Below are positions 1-11,511 of a DNA stretch of 64,000 nt, piece by piece. Numbering within the stretch: the first letter of the stretch is position 1; each line of letters starts with the position of its first letter. Origin of the DNA: Shinella kummerowiae (lineage in GTDB: Bacteria > Pseudomonadota > Alphaproteobacteria > Rhizobiales > Rhizobiaceae); NCBI RefSeq assembly GCF_009827055.1, contig NZ_WUMK01000007.1, forward strand, positions 186,001 to 250,000, in the 5' to 3' direction. The position numbers were made by a program, and so were the translations under genes. The notes beneath the pieces are model-generated. The model was not told where the DNA came from. It ran no database searches and saw only the letters and a program-made list of their open reading frames with translations.

Positions 1-265
1 GGCCGGACGGATAGGAGCCGCCGATGATCGTCTTCAGCAGGCCCTTTTTCGCGATGTAATCCACGCCCTTGATGCCGCTCATGTCGCCGGCGGCGATGGG
101 ATGCAGCGTGGTGAGGTTCTGCGGATGGCCGGTCTCGTCGAAGCGCTCGCCGATCGCCTTCAACGTCAGGTCCGGGCAGCCGAGGCCGGAGGAGGAGGAG
201 ACCGAAACGACGGCGCCGTCCGGGATCAGATCTGCGGCCTGGCGTGGCGTGATATGCTTGCTCAT
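1..265 (-). CDS. acyl-CoA:acetate/3-ketoacid CoA-transferase, N-terminal part
   Basis: Only the first 88 residues are in the window; the gene runs off the left edge. The N-terminus begins MSKHITPRQAADLIPDGA, and a Ser/Gly-rich turn (VSVSSSSGLGCP) is followed by AIGERF and LTTLHPIAAGDMSG. This is the layout of the large YdiF-type family I CoA-transferases, which move CoA between short-chain acyl groups through a glutamyl-CoA intermediate; the catalytic Glu lies outside the window. It starts 6 nt after the Gfo/Idh/MocA gene on the same strand, so it is probably the third gene of the LacI-led operon. That would link a sugar or polyol pathway to an acyl-CoA end product, which is an inference. The ribosome binding site is weak, so translational coupling is possible. 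Confidence 0.75.
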   Translation of the reverse strand, partial: MSKHITPRQAADLIPDGAVVSVSSSSGLGCPDLTLKAIGERFDETGHPQNLTTLHPIAAGDMSGIKGVDYIAKKGLLKTIIGGSYPSG

Positions 266-271
266 GGTCTT

Positions 272-2316
<2,045 letters not shown>

Positions 2317-2367
2317 GATCATCCTCCCTGTGCGAGGCGTTGTGTGCTCGCTTGTTGGGTGCAGTTA

Positions 2368-2383
2368 ATTGGATCGTTCCAAT
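2368..2383. promoter_or_regulatory. LacI-type operator, regulator side
   Basis: ATTGGATCGTTCCAAT is an inverted repeat with perfect 6-bp arms (ATTGGA/TCCAAT) around a central CG, the usual layout of LacI-family operators. It lies about 50 bp upstream of the LacI gene start. Its reverse complement matches the site at 2639-2654 at 13 of 16 positions. Confidence 0.7.
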
Positions 2384-2460
2384 TTTGTCAAGAGATGTTT
2401 GGCGGGTTTGGTGACGGGCTTGATCCTGCGGTTTTCTTGTTTGTAGCGCTCCCTTCTTCC

Positions 2461-2548
2461 CGTCATGGTCGGGCTTGGCCCCGACCATCCATGCGGCGCG
2501 CTCAACATCCGGTTTCTCGCGTCCCCGGCTCAAGGCCGACGATGACGA
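2461..2548. repeat. degenerate copy of GTCAT/CGGGCTTG palindromic repeat
   Basis: The left arm runs CGTCATGGTCGGGCTTGGCC and continues CCGACCATCCA. A weaker reverse arm ends GGCCGACGATGACG at 2548. The left arm resembles the near-perfect copy at 36615-36694, so both belong to one intergenic repeat family. It fills much of the 370-bp gene-free stretch between the LacI and DUF993 genes; the rest holds the two operators and no credible coding sequence. Confidence 0.6.
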
Positions 2549-2638
2549 CGGGGGGTGGATGAGAGGTTTCCTTGTCTTTCCAACAGCAGGGTCGTGCGCC
2601 TTGATTTTCAGTGCCGGTTTCAAAAAATAGCCTTGAAA

Positions 2639-2654
2639 TTTGGAACGATCTAAA
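2639..2654. promoter_or_regulatory. LacI-type operator, DUF993 side
   Basis: TTTGGAACGATCTAAA is a 16-bp near-palindrome with a central CG and one arm mismatch. It lies about 32 bp before the DUF993 start codon, close enough to block a promoter or early elongation. It matches the reverse complement of the site at 2368-2383 at 13 of 16 positions, which argues for one regulator binding both. Confidence 0.65.
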
Positions 2655-2686
2655 TTATTGCCCTGAACAAACCTCGGGAGGACTCC

Positions 2687-3853
2687 ATGCCGATCAGCCT
2701 TTCCCTGCCGCGTGCCGATGGCGGTGTCGAAGCTTATACCCTTGCCGGCACGCCCACGTCGCGTCCCTCCGGCGTGCCCGTCTTCAGCCGCATTGCCTAT
2801 GCCGCAGCCCATGTGGTGTCGGATCCGCGTCGCGATACGCGTCCCTGGGAGGCGCCGGCCGTTGACTGGGACGCCACCATGGCCTTCCGCCATCACCTCT
2901 GGTCGCTCGGCTTCCGCATCGCCGAGGCGATGGATACGGCGCAGCGCGGCATGGGGCTCGATTGGGCCGGCGCACAGGAACTGATCCGCCGGTCGCTCGC
3001 GGACGCCAGGACGGTGTCGGGTGCCGACCTTGCCTGCGGCGCCGGCACGGACCACCTGAACCCGGCCGCTGCCCGCTCGCTGGACGATGTGATCGCGGCC
3101 TATGAGGAACAGGTCGGCTTCGTCGAAAAACATGGCGGCCGCGCGATCATGATGGCCAGCCGCGCGCTTGCCCGTCTCGCCAAATCGCCGGACGATTACC
3201 GCAAGGTCTATGGCCGCATCCTTGGCCAGGCGAAGGACAAGGTCGTGCTGCACTGGCTCGGCGACATGTTCGATCCGCAGTTGAAGGGCTATTGGGGTTC
3301 GGACAGTTTCGAGCCGGCGCTCGATGCGGTGCTGTCGATCATCGACGAAAACCGCGACAAGGTCGAAGGCATCAAGATCTCGCTTCTCGAAAACGCCAAG
3401 GAAGTGGCGTTGCGCGATCGTCTGCCGGAGGGCGTGCTGTGTTTTACCGGCGACGATTTCAACTATGCCGAACTGATCGAGGGCGACGGGCGCAAATACA
3501 GCCACGCGCTGCTCGGCATCTTCGATGCGGTGGCGCCGCAGGCCTCGATGGCGCTGGCTTCGCTCGCCGCTGGCGACGTTGCGACATTCCGCTCGGTCAT
3601 CGAGCCGACCGTGCCGCTGTCGCGCAAGATCTTCGAGGCGCCGACGCAGTACTACAAGGCAGGCGTCGTCTTCCTTGCCTGGCTGAACGGCCATCAGGAT
3701 CACTTCACCATGCCGGCCGGCATGCAGTCCGCGCGCGGCGCGCTGCACTATGCCGATGTCTTCCGCCTCGCCGACCAGGCGAATGTGCTCGACAAGCCGG
3801 ACGTGGCGGCAGAGCGCATGAAAAGCCTGATGAGCGTGCTCGGGGTTCGTTGA
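2687..3853 (+). CDS. DUF993 family protein, aldolase-like TIM barrel
   Basis: A 388-residue protein of the DUF993 family, often named dihydrodipicolinate-synthase-like. Landmarks are SGADLACGAGTDHL near residue 110, DEVIAAYEEQ-type helices, the HWLGDMFDP strand, the KISLLE strand (candidate Schiff-base lysine) and GDDFNYAELI. It starts behind a clear GGGAGG ribosome binding site. It is divergent from the LacI/Gfo/CoA-transferase operon and preceded by a matching operator. Known biology stops at fold level: a TIM-barrel lyase or aldolase, with no substrate I can assign. The neighbourhood suggests a carbon-carbon cleavage step in a sugar or polyol pathway that ends in an acyl-CoA. Confidence 0.8.
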   Translation: MPISLSLPRADGGVEAYTLAGTPTSRPSGVPVFSRIAYAAAHVVSDPRRDTRPWEAPAVDWDATMAFRHHLWSLGFRIAEAMDTAQRGMGLDWAGAQELIRRSLADARTVSGADLACGAGTDHLNPAAARSLDDVIAAYEEQVGFVEKHGGRAIMMASRALARLAKSPDDYRKVYGRILGQAKDKVVLHWLGDMFDPQLKGYWGSDSFEPALDAVLSIIDENRDKVEGIKISLLENAKEVALRDRLPEGVLCFTGDDFNYAELIEGDGRKYSHALLGIFDAVAPQASMALASLAAGDVATFRSVIEPTVPLSRKIFEAPTQYYKAGVVFLAWLNGHQDHFTMPAGMQSARGALHYADVFRLADQANVLDKPDVAAERMKSLMSVLGVR

Positions 3854-3866
3854 GATAGCTGTGGAT

Positions 3867-3886
3867 GACCGGCCCTTTGGCCGGTC
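3867..3886 (+). terminator. hairpin after DUF993 gene
   Basis: A perfect 8-bp stem, GACCGGCC with loop CTTT and GGCCGGTC, lies 13 nt after the DUF993 stop. There is no downstream T-run, so it is only a possible terminator. Its position argues against starting ung at 3865, because the hairpin would then be inside the coding sequence. Confidence 0.45.
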
Positions 3887-3942
3887 GCTCCGTCCATCCG
3901 GCGCTAAACTCTGCCTCCTCGAAGGCATGGCGGGAGCGGACG

Positions 3943-4632
3943 ATGACGGATGTGAAGATCGGCGAAAGCTGGAAGGCGCCGCTCGCGGCGGAATTCTCCA
4001 GTCCCTACATGGCCGACCTGAAGACCTTTCTGCTGGAGCAGAAGCAGGACGGGCGACGCATCTTCCCCAAGGGGCCGGAATATTTTCGCGCGCTGGACCT
4101 GACGCCGCTCGACGAGGTGCGGGTCGTCATTCTCGGTCAGGATCCTTACCACGGCGAAGGGCAGGCGCACGGCCTGTGCTTTTCCGTGCAGCCCGGTATT
4201 CGCACCCCGCCGTCGCTCGTCAATATCTACAAGGAAATGCAGGACGATCTCGGCATTCCCCCGGCGCGCCATGGCTTCCTCGAACATTGGGCCAGGCAGG
4301 GCGTCCTCCTTCTCAACAGCGTGCTGACGGTGGAGATGGGCCGCGCCGCCTCGCATCAGGGCAAGGGCTGGGAGCGTTTTACCGATGCCGTGATCCGCGC
4401 CGTCAACGAGCAGGAAAAACCCGTCGTCTTCATCCTCTGGGGCTCCTACGCGCAGAAGAAGGCGGCGTTCGTCGACAGCAAGCGCCACCTCGTGCTGCGC
4501 TCGGTTCATCCCTCGCCCCTCTCCGCGCACAATGGTTTCTTCGGCACGAAGCCGTTTTCCAAGGCGAATACCTTTCTCGAAAAACACGGCCGCAAGCCGA
4601 TCGACTGGCAGTTGCCGGGCGCGCCGGAATAG
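3943..4632 (+). CDS. ung: uracil-DNA glycosylase
   Basis: Family 1 uracil-DNA glycosylase, 229 residues, the same length as the E. coli enzyme. It removes uracil from DNA to start base-excision repair in the cytoplasm. The catalytic motif [13 protein letters not shown] contains the activating Asp, and the minor-groove loop [13 protein letters not shown] contains the catalytic His. I use the ATG at 3943, behind GGAGCGG, and not the upstream ATG at 3865, which would add an unconserved 26-residue leader and cross a hairpin. The next gene starts 33 nt downstream on the same strand. Confidence 0.95.
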   Translation: MTDVKIGESWKAPLAAEFSSPYMADLKTFLLEQKQDGRRIFPKGPEYFRALDLTPLDEVRVVILGQDPYHGEGQAHGLCFSVQPGIRTPPSLVNIYKEMQDDLGIPPARHGFLEHWARQGVLLLNSVLTVEMGRAASHQGKGWERFTDAVIRAVNEQEKPVVFILWGSYAQKKAAFVDSKRHLVLRSVHPSPLSAHNGFFGTKPFSKANTFLEKHGRKPIDWQLPGAPE

Positions 4633-4665
4633 AAATCGGCGGGATGCGGTGATAGATTCCACCAT

Positions 4666-5640
4666 ATGGCTCCCACCGGTTCCGTCATCGACTGGCTGCT
4701 CGCTTCGGATCCCGCGATCCGCTGGCAGGTGATGCGCGACCTCCTCGACGCGCCGGAAGCGGAATGGCAGGCCGAGCGCGCCAGGGTGGAAACCGAAGGC
4801 TGGGGCGCGCGGCTCCTCTCCCATCAGGATCAGGATGGCCAATGGGCCGGTGGCGCCTTCATGCCGGCCGGCTACACGGAAGAGAACTGGCGCGAGCTCG
4901 GCCAGGCCTGGACCGCCACCTGTTTTTCCCTGCAGCAGCTTTACGACTTCGGCCTCTATCCTTCATCGGCACGGGCGCGGCGTACGGTTGATCTCATCGC
5001 GGAAAATTCGCGCTGGGACCATGACGCGCAGCCTTTCTGGGATGGTGAAGTCGAGGAATGCATCAATGCCCGCACGGTGATGGTGGGCGCCTATTTCGGT
5101 GTCGAGGTCTCGCCGATCGTCGAGCGCTTGCTGGGCGAACGGCAGCCGGACGGCGGCTGGAACTGCGAGCGTTGCAACGGCTCGCATCGCTCGTCCTTCC
5201 ACACGACGATCAATGTGCTGGAAGGGCTTCTTGAATACGAAAACGCCAAGGGCGCCACGGCGAAAACGCGGGCAGCGCGGGCGGCGGGTGAAGCCTATCT
5301 GCTGGAACGCGGTCTTTTCCGCCGTCTCGGCACCGGCGCGCCGGCGGACGAACGCTATCTGAAATTTTTGCACCCGAACCGCTGGCGTTACGATGTTCTG
5401 CGCGGGCTGGAGTATTTTCGCGCGGCGTCGCTGGCAACGGGCACTGCACTCGATCCGCGCCTGCGCGAGGCGATCGACCATTTGCGCTCCCGGCAGTCGG
5501 ACGACGGCACCTGGCCGCTCGACTGGACCCTGAAGGGGCCTGTCTGGTTCGAGATGGAAGTACCGGGACAGCCCTCGCGCTGGATCACGCTTCGGGCTTT
5601 GCGCGTGCTGCGCTGGTGGGATGAACACGCCGGCCGGTAA
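4666..5640 (+). CDS. squalene-cyclase-like alpha/alpha-toroid protein
   Basis: A 324-residue soluble protein with terpenoid-cyclase/prenyltransferase-like repeats: QDQDGQWAGGAF near residue 55, RQPDGGWNCERC near 160 and RQSDDGTWPLDW near 285. These Q-x-D-G-x-W blocks are QW-type motifs of the toroid fold. There is no DXDD protonation motif and it is about half the length of squalene-hopene cyclase, so it is probably not a cyclase. A CERC pair in the second repeat might bind metal or form a disulfide. It has no signal peptide. It follows ung by 33 nt and may be co-transcribed. Function unknown. Confidence 0.7.
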   Translation: MAPTGSVIDWLLASDPAIRWQVMRDLLDAPEAEWQAERARVETEGWGARLLSHQDQDGQWAGGAFMPAGYTEENWRELGQAWTATCFSLQQLYDFGLYPSSARARRTVDLIAENSRWDHDAQPFWDGEVEECINARTVMVGAYFGVEVSPIVERLLGERQPDGGWNCERCNGSHRSSFHTTINVLEGLLEYENAKGATAKTRAARAAGEAYLLERGLFRRLGTGAPADERYLKFLHPNRWRYDVLRGLEYFRAASLATGTALDPRLREAIDHLRSRQSDDGTWPLDWTLKGPVWFEMEVPGQPSRWITLRALRVLRWWDEHAGR

Positions 5641-5664
5641 CGCACACGGGCCGGCGGTTCCCGA

Positions 5665-6615
5665 TCAGCGTACCAGCGTCGCGTCGAGCAGCGCCATCAC
5701 CTTTTCCGCATCGATGCCGATGCAGGCATGCTGGCTCGGCAGGTCGTCCCAGTTGCCGGGTGGGAAACCGCGGCCGTCCGGCTTCTGGATCGTCTGGCCG
5801 TCGGCTATGCCGCCGGCGACGACGCGGATCGCGCCGCTGCGGGTCGTGAAGAGTTCGGGGGCGACGAGATAGACGCAGGCGCAACTGTCATGCACCACCA
5901 TGCCCTCGTCCTTCACATGCTGGCCGTAGAAATCGATGTAGAACTGCGAGATATCGGAGAGCAGTTTCAGGTGCGTGCCGTTCTGCGCCGTGAGATCGGC
6001 CAGCCGCTTGCGCAGCATCACGGTCTTCATCGTCACGTCGAGGCCAACGACGACGACCTTCCAGGCTGCCCCCATCACCACGTCGGCCGCCTCCGGGTCG
6101 CCATGGATATTGGCTTCGGCGGCAGGCGTGATGTTGCCGGGAACGTCGAAGGCGCCACCCATGATGATGACCTGCTTGACGAGGCCGGCGATCGCCGGGT
6201 CTTCCTTCAGTGCATAGGCGAGGTTCGACATGCGGCCGACGGCGATCAGCGTGACTTCGCCGGGATTGGCGCGGACCGTCTCGATGATGAAGCGATGGGC
6301 CGGGCGCGGGTCGAGCGGCAGGTCGATCGTCTCGGGCACGTCGATATTGCCGAGCCCGTCATGGCCGTGGATCATCACCGGCCAGTCGATCGGGTTGCGC
6401 ATCGGATTGTAGGTCTTGCCGTCACCCTTGGCGACCGGTGCCGCGATGCCCCATTCGCGCTTCAGGAACAGCGCGTTGCGCGTCGTCGTCTCGATCGACG
6501 CATTGCCGAACACGGTGGTGATGCCGATCAGGTCGATTTCGGGGTGATTGTGCAGGAACAACAGCGCCATCGCGTCGTCGACACCGGGATCCGTATCGAA
6601 AATAACCTTGTGCAT
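5665..6615 (-). CDS. inosine/uridine-preferring nucleoside hydrolase
   Basis: A 316-residue nucleoside N-ribohydrolase that cleaves the N-glycosidic bond of ribonucleosides to free base and ribose. The N-terminal FDTDPGVDDAMALL carries the D-x-D-x-x-x-D-D calcium cluster that defines the family. GRMSNLAYAL, VIIMGGAFDVPGNITPAAE and the late VHDSCACVY complete the active-site pattern. I start it at the ATG at 6615; a longer frame would run back through the neighbouring oxidoreductase. It lies 56 nt after that gene on the same strand, and a joint role in scavenging nitrogenous compounds is possible but unproved. Confidence 0.92.
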   Translation of the reverse strand: MHKVIFDTDPGVDDAMALLFLHNHPEIDLIGITTVFGNASIETTTRNALFLKREWGIAAPVAKGDGKTYNPMRNPIDWPVMIHGHDGLGNIDVPETIDLPLDPRPAHRFIIETVRANPGEVTLIAVGRMSNLAYALKEDPAIAGLVKQVIIMGGAFDVPGNITPAAEANIHGDPEAADVVMGAAWKVVVVGLDVTMKTVMLRKRLADLTAQNGTHLKLLSDISQFYIDFYGQHVKDEGMVVHDSCACVYLVAPELFTTRSGAIRVVAGGIADGQTIQKPDGRGFPPGNWDDLPSQHACIGIDAEKVMALLDATLVR

Positions 6616-6671
6616 GGTCGGTCTCTTTCTTTTCTTTTTGTTCTGGCTTTTTGTTGTTCTGGAGGCCGCGT

Positions 6672-7907
6672 TTACTGGAAACGGGCGATGGAGAAGGGGG
6701 CGAGTGCCGCTTCGCCTTCGCCGGCCAGCAGGCGCGAAACATGGCGGCCGGTCGTCGCCGAAAGCGTCAGGCCGAGATGGCCGTGGCCGAAGGCGAAGGC
6801 AATGCGCGGATCGCGGGGATGCAGGCTGATGACGGGCAGCGTATCCGGCGTGGACGGGCGCCGGCCCATCCATTCCGTGCCGCCCTCTTCCGGAAGGTCC
6901 GGCACGTAGCGCCGCATCTTCTTGCGCATGGCGGCGGCACGCTTGTAGTTGGCGGGCGCGTCCGGCGAGGCAAGTTCCACGGCGCCACCAACGCGCAGCG
7001 CATTCTCGAAGGGTGTCGCGACGAAGCCGTGTTCGGAGAAGAAGATCGGCATTTCCAGCGTGGTCGACGGGTTCATGAAGGTCGTGTTGTAGCCACGCTC
7101 GGTTTCCAGCAGCACATTCAGGCCGAGATCGGCGACGAAGCGGCGGGACCAGACGCCGGCGGTGATCGCCAGCCGGTCGAAGATGAATTCCTTGCCGCCT
7201 TCCGTCCGGACGATGATGCCGTGCTCGGCGCGGGCGACCGAGGACACGGTGGCGTCGAGCAGCGTTGCCCGCTCGCGCAATGCCGCCTGGAGCCGGCGCA
7301 GGAAGGTGAGCGGATAGTCGAAGGTCTTGTAGCCGTCGCTGAAGGTGGCGCCGGCGAAGCTGCCCTGCAGGGCCGGCACGCGGCGACGGGCTTCCTCCAT
7401 GTCGAGTTTCTCGACGTTGCAGCCGATCAGTTTGGCATTCTCCGTCTCGTGCGCAAAGGCCCTGTCGCGGGCCGCAACACTGTCGAACACGGTGAGCGCG
7501 CCGGTATCGCGGATATGGCCGGACATGCCGGCGAAGTTGCCGAGGCGCACATGGTCGGCCTCGGCCGTCTTCATGAGGTAGAGCATGGCCGCGCGGCTGG
7601 CGGCGATCTTGGCAGGGCGCGCGGAGAGCAGGAACCGGAGGAGCCAGGGTGTGAGCGCCGGCAGGTCCTGCCAGCGCACTGTCAGCGGCCCCTGCGGATC
7701 GAGCAGCCATTTCGGCACGGAAAGCAACATGTTTGGCCGGGCGAGCGGGTCGATTTCCGGTACGGCCAGAATGCCCGCATTGCCGACGGAGGCCGGCAAG
7801 CCACCGGCATCCCGCTCGAGGATGGTGACGCTGTGGCCCTGTTCCAAAAGGTTGAGCGCTGTGGCGCAGCCCATGAGGCCACCGCCGACGATACCGATAT
7901 GCGCCAT
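6672..7907 (-). CDS. DadA-like FAD-dependent oxidoreductase
   Basis: A 411-residue member of the DAO family, closest in layout to D-amino-acid dehydrogenase DadA. The N-terminal FAD-binding Rossmann motif is GIVGGGLMGCATALNLLEQG with LERDAG at the end of the second strand, and the C-terminal FAD motif contains GHGHLGLTLSATTG. It probably oxidises D-amino acids or related amines and passes electrons to the respiratory chain. The start at 7907 sits directly before the dinucleotide fold. It precedes the nucleoside hydrolase, and the nearest upstream gene (sitD) also points this way, with a 119-bp gap that I see nothing in. Confidence 0.88.
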   Translation of the reverse strand: MAHIGIVGGGLMGCATALNLLEQGHSVTILERDAGGLPASVGNAGILAVPEIDPLARPNMLLSVPKWLLDPQGPLTVRWQDLPALTPWLLRFLLSARPAKIAASRAAMLYLMKTAEADHVRLGNFAGMSGHIRDTGALTVFDSVAARDRAFAHETENAKLIGCNVEKLDMEEARRRVPALQGSFAGATFSDGYKTFDYPLTFLRRLQAALRERATLLDATVSSVARAEHGIIVRTEGGKEFIFDRLAITAGVWSRRFVADLGLNVLLETERGYNTTFMNPSTTLEMPIFFSEHGFVATPFENALRVGGAVELASPDAPANYKRAAAMRKKMRRYVPDLPEEGGTEWMGRRPSTPDTLPVISLHPRDPRIAFAFGHGHLGLTLSATTGRHVSRLLAGEGEAALAPFSIARFQ

Positions 7908-8026
7908 GCCGTCCCGCTGCTTGTTCTCGTCTTCATTGGGCCTGCCGCGAAGCACGCGGCCGACCGGTCGCGGCGGACGATAGACGGAAACCGCACCTCT
8001 GTCGACAGAGCCTCAGCCGGGCCGGA

Positions 8027-8869
8027 TCACGCCTCCTGTGCGGGCCTGCGGCTTTGCAGCACGTTGCGGAAAAACGCCAGGACGAAGAGGATCGTCATCA
8101 AAAGCACGATGGTCGGTGCCGGCGCGCTGTCGATCAGGAAGCTCAGCCAGATGCCGAAGAACGTCGCTCCCATGGCAACCGCGACGGCAACCATCAGCAT
8201 GCTCGGGAAGCGCCGGGTGACGAGCGCGGCGATGGCGCCGGGCGCCACCAGCATGGCGATCGCCAGGATGATGCCGACCGCCTTCAGCGCGCCGACCACG
8301 ACCAGCGACAGCACGGCGAGCAGGCCGTAATGCAGCAGCTTGACCGGCAGGCCGATGGCGGAGGCGTGCTGCCGGTCGAAGGCATGCACCAAGAGGTCCT
8401 TGCGGAAGATGAGGATGAAGCCGGTCGAGGCGAGCGCGATGATCGCCGTTTCGACGAGATCCGATGCCGCGATGCCGAGCATGTCGCCGAACAGGATGTG
8501 GTCGAGATGGATGTCCGGCTGGATCTTGACGTAGAGCACCAGCCCGATCGCGAACATGCCGGAGAAGACGATGCCGAGGATGGTGTCTTCCTTCACTCGG
8601 CTGTTGTCCTTGAGATAGCCGGCGGCGAGCGCGCAGAACAAGCCGGCGACGAAGGCGCCGACCGCGAAGGGCAGGCCGACGACATAGGCGATGACGACAC
8701 CCGGCAGCACGGCATGGGAGACCGCGTCGCCCATCAGCGACCAGCCTTTCAGCACCAGATAACAGGACAGCAGCGCCATCGGCACGGCGATCATCAGCGT
8801 CACCAGAAAGGCATTCTGCATGAAGGCGAGCTGGAAGGGCATGATGGCGAGTTCAAGCGTCTCGTTCAT
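8027..8869 (-). CDS. sitD: manganese/iron ABC transporter permease SitD
   Basis: A 280-residue inner-membrane permease of the ABC-3 family with about eight hydrophobic segments. The cytoplasmic coupling region LKGWSLMGDAVSHAVLPG is typical of MntB/SitC/SitD/ZnuB proteins. It is last in the sitABCD operon and its ATG overlaps the sitC stop by 4 nt. Two permeases in one operon are characteristic of the SitABCD type. Substrate by family and context is Mn(II), possibly also Fe(II). Confidence 0.93.
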   Translation of the reverse strand: MNETLELAIMPFQLAFMQNAFLVTLMIAVPMALLSCYLVLKGWSLMGDAVSHAVLPGVVIAYVVGLPFAVGAFVAGLFCALAAGYLKDNSRVKEDTILGIVFSGMFAIGLVLYVKIQPDIHLDHILFGDMLGIAASDLVETAIIALASTGFILIFRKDLLVHAFDRQHASAIGLPVKLLHYGLLAVLSLVVVGALKAVGIILAIAMLVAPGAIAALVTRRFPSMLMVAVAVAMGATFFGIWLSFLIDSAPAPTIVLLMTILFVLAFFRNVLQSRRPAQEA

Positions 8870-9738
8870 GGCTTGGCGCCTTCCGCGGGTTCGAGCGCCA
8901 GCTGGCCCTTGCGGCGCGCGGCGATGAGGCCGTGCTTGGGCGCGAAGACGAAGGCCAGCAGGAAGATCGCCGTCTGCAGCACGACGATGATGCCGCCGGT
9001 CGCGCCGTCGAGGAAGTAGGAAATATAGGCGCCGACGAAGCTCGTGCCGGCGCCGAGCGATGCCGCGATGACGATCAGGCGCTGGAAGCGGTCGGTCAGC
9101 AGATAGGCGGTGGCACCCGGTGTCACCACCATGGCGATGACGAGGAAGGCGCCGACCGTCTGCATGGCAGCGACCGTCGAGGCGCTGAGCAGCGTGAAGA
9201 ACAGGATTTTCAGACCCGTCGGGTTGAGGCCGATCGAACGGGCATGGTTTTCATCGAAGAAGGTGACCATCAGGTCCTTCCACTTGAACAGCAGGATGAT
9301 GAGCGTGACGGCGCCGATGATGGCGAGCTGTATCGTGTCCTCGGGGCTGACGGCAAGAATGTTGCCGAGCACGATGGTCTGGATGTTCACCGGTGTCGGC
9401 GACAGCGACACCATGAACAGGCCGAGGCCGAAGAAGGAGGAGAAGATCATGCCGATAATGGCGTCTTCCTTCAGTTTCGTCTGGCGATTGAGGAAGAGCA
9501 TGGCGGCGGCGGCAAGCCCGCCCGACAGAAAGGCACCGGCCGCGAAGGGCAGGCCGAGCATATAGGCGCCGGCGACGCCCGGAACGATCGAATGCGAGAG
9601 CGCGTCGCCGATCAGCGACCAGCCCTTCAGCATGAGATAGGCCGACAGGAAGCCGCAGATACAGCCGACCAGCGCGCTGACCCACATGGCATTGACCATG
9701 TAGCCGTAACCGAAGGGCTCGAGGAGCGTGTCGATCAC
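8866..9738 (-). CDS. sitC: manganese/iron ABC transporter permease SitC
   Basis: A 290-residue ABC-3 family permease with about eight transmembrane segments and the same coupling signature ([18 protein letters not shown]) as its neighbour SitD, so the two look like ancient duplicates. Its start overlaps the sitB stop by 4 nt, and its own stop overlaps the sitD start, giving a tightly coupled operon. The C-terminus extends into a hydrophilic tail ([11 protein letters not shown]). Confidence 0.93.
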   Translation of the reverse strand: MIDTLLEPFGYGYMVNAMWVSALVGCICGFLSAYLMLKGWSLIGDALSHSIVPGVAGAYMLGLPFAAGAFLSGGLAAAAMLFLNRQTKLKEDAIIGMIFSSFFGLGLFMVSLSPTPVNIQTIVLGNILAVSPEDTIQLAIIGAVTLIILLFKWKDLMVTFFDENHARSIGLNPTGLKILFFTLLSASTVAAMQTVGAFLVIAMVVTPGATAYLLTDRFQRLIVIAASLGAGTSFVGAYISYFLDGATGGIIVVLQTAIFLLAFVFAPKHGLIAARRKGQLALEPAEGAKP

Positions 9739-10604
9739 GGCGTCTTCTCCTTCTCGGGCTCGCCATAGATGACGAAGGGGCGCTCGTCGTCGGTGATGAC
9801 CGTGATCGAGCGCTTGTCCTCGTCGTCGTGCAGGTCGTGGCCGCCGAGGATGAAGTGGCGCAGCACGCCGCCGAAGGCACGCTCCAGATTGGCTTCGGTA
9901 AAAGTCTCCTTCGTCGGGCCGGAGGCGATGACCGTGCCCTTGACGAAGACGGTGCGGTCGCAGAAATCCGGCACGCTGCCGAGATTGTGGGTCGAGACCA
10001 GCATGACGCGGCCTTCGTCGCGCAGCTTGCCGAGCAGTTCGACGATCTGCTCTTCCGTGTTGACGTCGACGCCGGTGAAGGGCTCGTCGAGCAGGATCAC
10101 CTGGCCCTCCTGCGCCAGCGCTCGCGCAAGGAAGACGCGCTTGCGCTGTCCGCCGGAAAGTTCGCCGATCTGGCGCTTGCGGAAGGCCGCCATGTTGACC
10201 CGCGACAGCGCCTCGTCGACCATCTCATGGTCGCGTTTGCTCGGAATGCGCAGCCAGTTCATATGGCCGTAGCGGCCCATCATCACCACGTCCTCGACGA
10301 GCACCGGAAAGGTCCAGTCGACCTCTTCGGCCTGCGGCACATAGGCGACGAGGTTCTTCTTCAGTGCTTCCTTCACGGAAAGGCCGAGGATCGTCACCTT
10401 GCCGGCGGCGACCGGCACGAAGCCCATGATCGCCTTGAACAGCGTGGACTTGCCGGCACCATTGACGCCGACAAGTGCGGTGATCGTGCCCTTCGGCACG
10501 GAGAAACTGGCATGGCGCAGTGCCGTCATGCCGTTGCGATAGGTGACGGTCACGTCCTCCGCGACGATGCCGTCCACCTTTTTCGGCTTGCCGCCCATCA
10601 TCAT
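9735..10604 (-). CDS. sitB: manganese/iron ABC transporter ATP-binding protein SitB
   Basis: A 289-residue ABC ATPase that powers SitCD. Walker A is [13 protein letters not shown], the signature is [15 protein letters not shown], and Walker B is [13 protein letters not shown] roughly 30-residue C-terminal extension after the nucleotide-binding domain contains [12 protein letters not shown], a possible metal-binding or regulatory tail. The first ATG at 10604 overlaps the sitA stop (ATGA); two more ATG codons follow immediately. Confidence 0.94.
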   Translation of the reverse strand: MMMGGKPKKVDGIVAEDVTVTYRNGMTALRHASFSVPKGTITALVGVNGAGKSTLFKAIMGFVPVAAGKVTILGLSVKEALKKNLVAYVPQAEEVDWTFPVLVEDVVMMGRYGHMNWLRIPSKRDHEMVDEALSRVNMAAFRKRQIGELSGGQRKRVFLARALAQEGQVILLDEPFTGVDVNTEEQIVELLGKLRDEGRVMLVSTHNLGSVPDFCDRTVFVKGTVIASGPTKETFTEANLERAFGGVLRHFILGGHDLHDDEDKRSITVITDDERPFVIYGEPEKEKTP

Positions 10605-11491
10605 TGCGAAAGGCCTTTCACGATGGTCTCGGAGGTCACGCGCAGCAGGTCGAGATAGGTCGGTACGGGGCCATCCGCCTCGCTCAGCGAGTCGACATAA
10701 AGGATGCCGCCATAGGTGGCGCCGGTTTCGGCCGCGACCTGCTTGGCGGGGTCGGCGGAGACGGTGCTTTCCGAGAAGACGACATGGATATTGTGCTCGC
10801 GCACCGCGTCGATCACCGCCTTCACCTGTTTCGGCGTGCCCTGCTGGTCGGCATTGATCGGCCAGAGAAACAGTTCCTTGAGGCCGAAATCGCGGGTGAG
10901 GTAGCTGAAGGCGCCCTCGCTGGTGACGAGCCAGCGCTTCTCTTCCGGCAACGCGCCGATCTTCGCCTTCATCTCCTCGCCGAGCGCGGTGATCTTCGCG
11001 CTGTAGGCCTTGGCATTGGCGTCATAGGTCGCCGCATTGGCTGGATCGAGCGCGACCAAGGCTTTGCGGATGTTCTCGACATAGATCAGCGCATTGTTGG
11101 GCGACATCCAGGCATGCGGGTTCGGCTTGCCCTGATAGGGTCCCTCGACGATGCTCAGCGGCTCGATGCCGTCGCTGACCGTGACATTCGGCACGTCGCC
11201 GAGATTGGCGAGGAATTTCTTGAACCAGAGTTCGAGGTTGAGGCCGTTCCACAGCACGAGCTTGGCATCCTGTGCCTTCAGGATATCGCGCGGCGTCGGC
11301 TGGTAATTGTGGATCTCGGCGCCCGGCTTGGTGATCGATTCAACCACCGCGACATCGCCCGCCACATTCGACGCGATATCGGCGATGATGGTGAAGGTCG
11401 TGACGACCTTCGGCTTTTCCTGGGCGATTGCGGGGGCGGCGGAAGCCAGAGTGAGGCTGACGAGAAGGGCATTAAACGAACGGCGAAGCAT
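10601..11491 (-). CDS. sitA: manganese/iron-binding periplasmic protein SitA
   Basis: A 296-residue cluster A-I (ZnuA/MntA type) metal-binding lipoprotein-like or periplasmic protein. It has a Sec signal peptide ([20 protein letters not shown], cleaved after AIA). The four expected ligands are visible: His in [11 protein letters not shown], His in NPHAWMSP, Glu in [11 protein letters not shown] and Asp in YVDSLS. No His-rich loop is present, which favours Mn/Fe over Zn. I start it at 11491, which has an AGGAG ribosome binding site 6 nt upstream. It is first in sitABCD, with two Mur-like boxes in front. Confidence 0.94.
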   Translation of the reverse strand: MLRRSFNALLVSLTLASAAPAIAQEKPKVVTTFTIIADIASNVAGDVAVVESITKPGAEIHNYQPTPRDILKAQDAKLVLWNGLNLELWFKKFLANLGDVPNVTVSDGIEPLSIVEGPYQGKPNPHAWMSPNNALIYVENIRKALVALDPANAATYDANAKAYSAKITALGEEMKAKIGALPEEKRWLVTSEGAFSYLTRDFGLKELFLWPINADQQGTPKQVKAVIDAVREHNIHVVFSESTVSADPAKQVAAETGATYGGILYVDSLSEADGPVPTYLDLLRVTSETIVKGLSQ

Positions 11492-11511
11492 CGGCTCTCC
11501 TGAGCTGCTTT

